Below, one piece after another: positions 44,133-45,099 of a stretch of DNA of 45,099 nucleotides. Each line of letters starts with the position of its first letter. The first letter of the stretch is position 1. The stretch lies in NCBI GenBank assembly GCA_937120535.1, contig CAKZJX010000026.1, forward strand, positions 1 to 45,099, given 5' to 3'. Source of the stretch: an uncultured Anaerolineae bacterium. GTDB lineage: Bacteria > Chloroflexota > Anaerolineae > Anaerolineales > Villigracilaceae. The position numbers and the translations under genes are program-made. The notes beneath the pieces were generated by a model that worked only from the letters and a program-made list of their open reading frames with translations, made no database searches and had not been told where the DNA came from.

Positions 44133-44513
44133 TGGAGATGCCGGGAATCGAACCCGGGTCCGAAGGATTCGACCCTCGGAAATCTACGAGCGTAGCCAAT
44201 TGTTGCTGCTCACAACAAGCTCTCCAATTGGCAAGAGAGTCCTGTTGCTAGCCGTTGGGTCTTACGCACGTTTAGCGGCGTCCCGTGCGGCACTCCGCCT
44301 TTGTCACGCCCAACCGGTCCCTGGCGGAGCTCGGGGCCAGCGGACGCGGCCTTACTCAGAAGGCCAGCTGCTCATGCGCTCGCTTTAGGCAGCAAGCGGC
44401 AATGCAGCGTAGGAAGTGCGGTTGGCACTTTTTGTTTGCGCTGATTTTACGAGTTCGGCGCCTCTCGGCTCGCATTCCGGGACCAGCCTCCTCCGTCGAA
44501 ACCTGTCATCCCC
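44133..44513 (-). ncRNA. ssrA: Transfer-messenger RNA (tmRNA)
   Basis: Rescues stalled ribosomes and tags their products for degradation. The 5' end GGGGATGACAGGTTTCGACG and the 3' end with T-arm GGGTTCGATTCCC and CATCTCC-A form the tRNA-like domain (seven-pair acceptor with one G-T). The tag frame runs leftwards from resume codon GCG (44441-44439) to TAA (44387-44385) and reads AQTKSANRTSYAALPLAA, ending in the usual LAA degron. CCA is not fully encoded (ACC then T). A TATAAT lies 27 bases upstream of the mature 5' end. Confidence 0.95.
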
Positions 44514-44539
44514 AAGTCGGGCTTGGCCCGTGCACTATT

Positions 44540-44545
44540 ATTATA
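44540..44545 (-). promoter_or_regulatory. -10 element of ssrA
   Basis: TATAAT on the minus strand. Initiation near 44533 would leave about 20 bases to be trimmed from the 5' end (RNase P). The matching -35 position (44563-44570) has only TTTACT-like sequence and lies next to the transposase gene. Confidence 0.55.
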
Positions 44546-44578
44546 ACTCACCTTACGCAGTTGGAGTAAACTTGGTGC

Positions 44579-45099
44579 ATGAAAAACGGCAAACTCTTTG
44601 ACCTGTACAGCGATTATCTGATAAGCGCCTTCGGGCAAACCACGGCGACCGGGCTGTCTGCACTGTTGGATGGCGAAATCAGCCATGATCAAGTGCAACG
44701 GTTGCTGGCAGGCCCTGAGCGGACCTCTGCGGATTTATGGCGGGTTGCCAAGCCGCACGTGCGCCAGATTGAGAGTGACGATGGTGTCATCATTGTGGAT
44801 GACAGCATTGCCGAGAAACCATACACCGATGAAAACGATATTGTTTGCTGGCACTATGATCATTCTCAGCAACGAACGGTCAAGGGCATCCACTTTGTCA
44901 CCTGCTTATATCACAGCCGGGGAGTGTCGTTGCCCGTTGGGTTTGAACTGGTTCGCAAAACCAAACGCTACACCGACCCGAAGGACGGGAAGGAAAAGCG
45001 CCGCGCCGAGAAAACCAAGAATGCAATGTACCGCGACCTCTTGCAACAAGCCGTGAAAAACCAGATTCCGTTCCGCTATGCGCTCAACGATATCTGGTT
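44579..45099 (+). CDS. DDE transposase, IS4-superfamily/IS701-like (truncated by window end)
   Basis: An open frame of 173 codons from ATG 44579 that runs off the right edge without a stop. It reads MKNGKLFDLYSDYLISAFG, then a short DNA-binding-like helical part (LDGEISHDQVQRLLAGPER), VIIVDDSIAEKPYTDENDIVCWHYDHSQQRTVKGIHFVTCLY (first catalytic Asp in IVDDSI, followed by the typical 'KPY..ENDIVCWHYDH'), LPVGFELVRKTKRYTDPKDGKEKRR and KNAMYRDLL. No frameshift is seen, so the element may be intact. The left end of the insertion sequence should lie between about 44546 and 44579, close to the tmRNA promoter; its inverted repeat cannot be confirmed without the right end. Confidence 0.85.
   Translation, partial: MKNGKLFDLYSDYLISAFGQTTATGLSALLDGEISHDQVQRLLAGPERTSADLWRVAKPHVRQIESDDGVIIVDDSIAEKPYTDENDIVCWHYDHSQQRTVKGIHFVTCLYHSRGVSLPVGFELVRKTKRYTDPKDGKEKRRAEKTKNAMYRDLLQQAVKNQIPFRYALNDIW

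Noticed and set aside
44133-44513. Plus-strand coding frames across the tmRNA region
   Set aside because: The sequence is fully explained by the minus-strand tmRNA with its tag frame and tRNA-like ends.

Overview
This 45 kb window looks like a chromosomal segment of a moderately GC-rich bacterium, most likely a Chloroflexota member of Anaerolineae/Caldilineae type. I infer this from the mix of family-5 peptide transporters with oversized permeases, an FMN-riboswitch-controlled NMT1-type ABC transporter, sulfatase-like/MBOAT relics of a kind I associate with that phylum, and many weak-SD or leaderless starts. No rRNA or taxonomic marker settles it. Both window edges carry insertion-sequence material, and decayed genes lie between well-kept housekeeping genes.

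1-5.2 kb: a decayed transposase (minus), a small glutaredoxin-like protein, then a row of pseudogenes on the plus strand (sulfatase-like membrane protein, MBOAT O-acyltransferase, C-terminus of an SGNH hydrolase). Next come a minus-strand phosphodiesterase lipoprotein and urocanate hydratase (hutU). 5.2-12.3 kb: two tRNA-Ser genes, type III pantothenate kinase (coaX), a membrane-anchored Cas4-like nuclease with no CRISPR nearby, a secreted LamG-like protein, acetyl-CoA synthetase, and, convergent to it, dihydropyrimidinase and a hypothetical gene.

12.3-16 kb: a copy of a palindromic CGCAGAG-type repeat, a two-cluster ferredoxin with a good promoter, then an FMN riboswitch followed by two successive intrinsic terminators and a permease/binding lipoprotein/ATPase operon. 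This fits a RibXY-type riboflavin (or flavin precursor) importer. It is the most informative regulatory locus here, because the 5' strand of the aptamer P1 stem is complementary to the 5' arms of both terminators.

16-25.6 kb: minus-strand lepA, a flippase-like membrane protein and a CDP-paratose epimerase-like SDR; a plus-strand geranylgeranyl-reductase-like pseudogene; tRNA-Gln and the tightly overlapping glmU-cdd-recO operon; the second CGCAGAG repeat; a doubtful hypothetical gene; and a response regulator that appears to have a leaderless transcript. 25.6-37.7 kb: a large minus-strand peptide/nickel-type ABC transporter region with two binding lipoproteins, two ATPase pairs and only one permease pair, preceded by a good promoter and two tandem MITE-like elements.

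37.7-45.1 kb: an ISAs1-type transposase remnant, a DUF115/MptE-like protein, an M42 aminopeptidase, and convergent to them dnaK and an HtrA-like protease lipoprotein with a C-terminal LamG-like domain. The minus-strand tmRNA gene (ssrA) follows, with a readable 18-residue tag. The window ends inside a DDE transposase that runs off the right edge. I found no CRISPR array, toxin-antitoxin pair, phage or clear defence island. The strongest candidates for something new are the tandem-terminator FMN switch, the membrane Cas4-like nuclease and the enlarged Opp-type importer.
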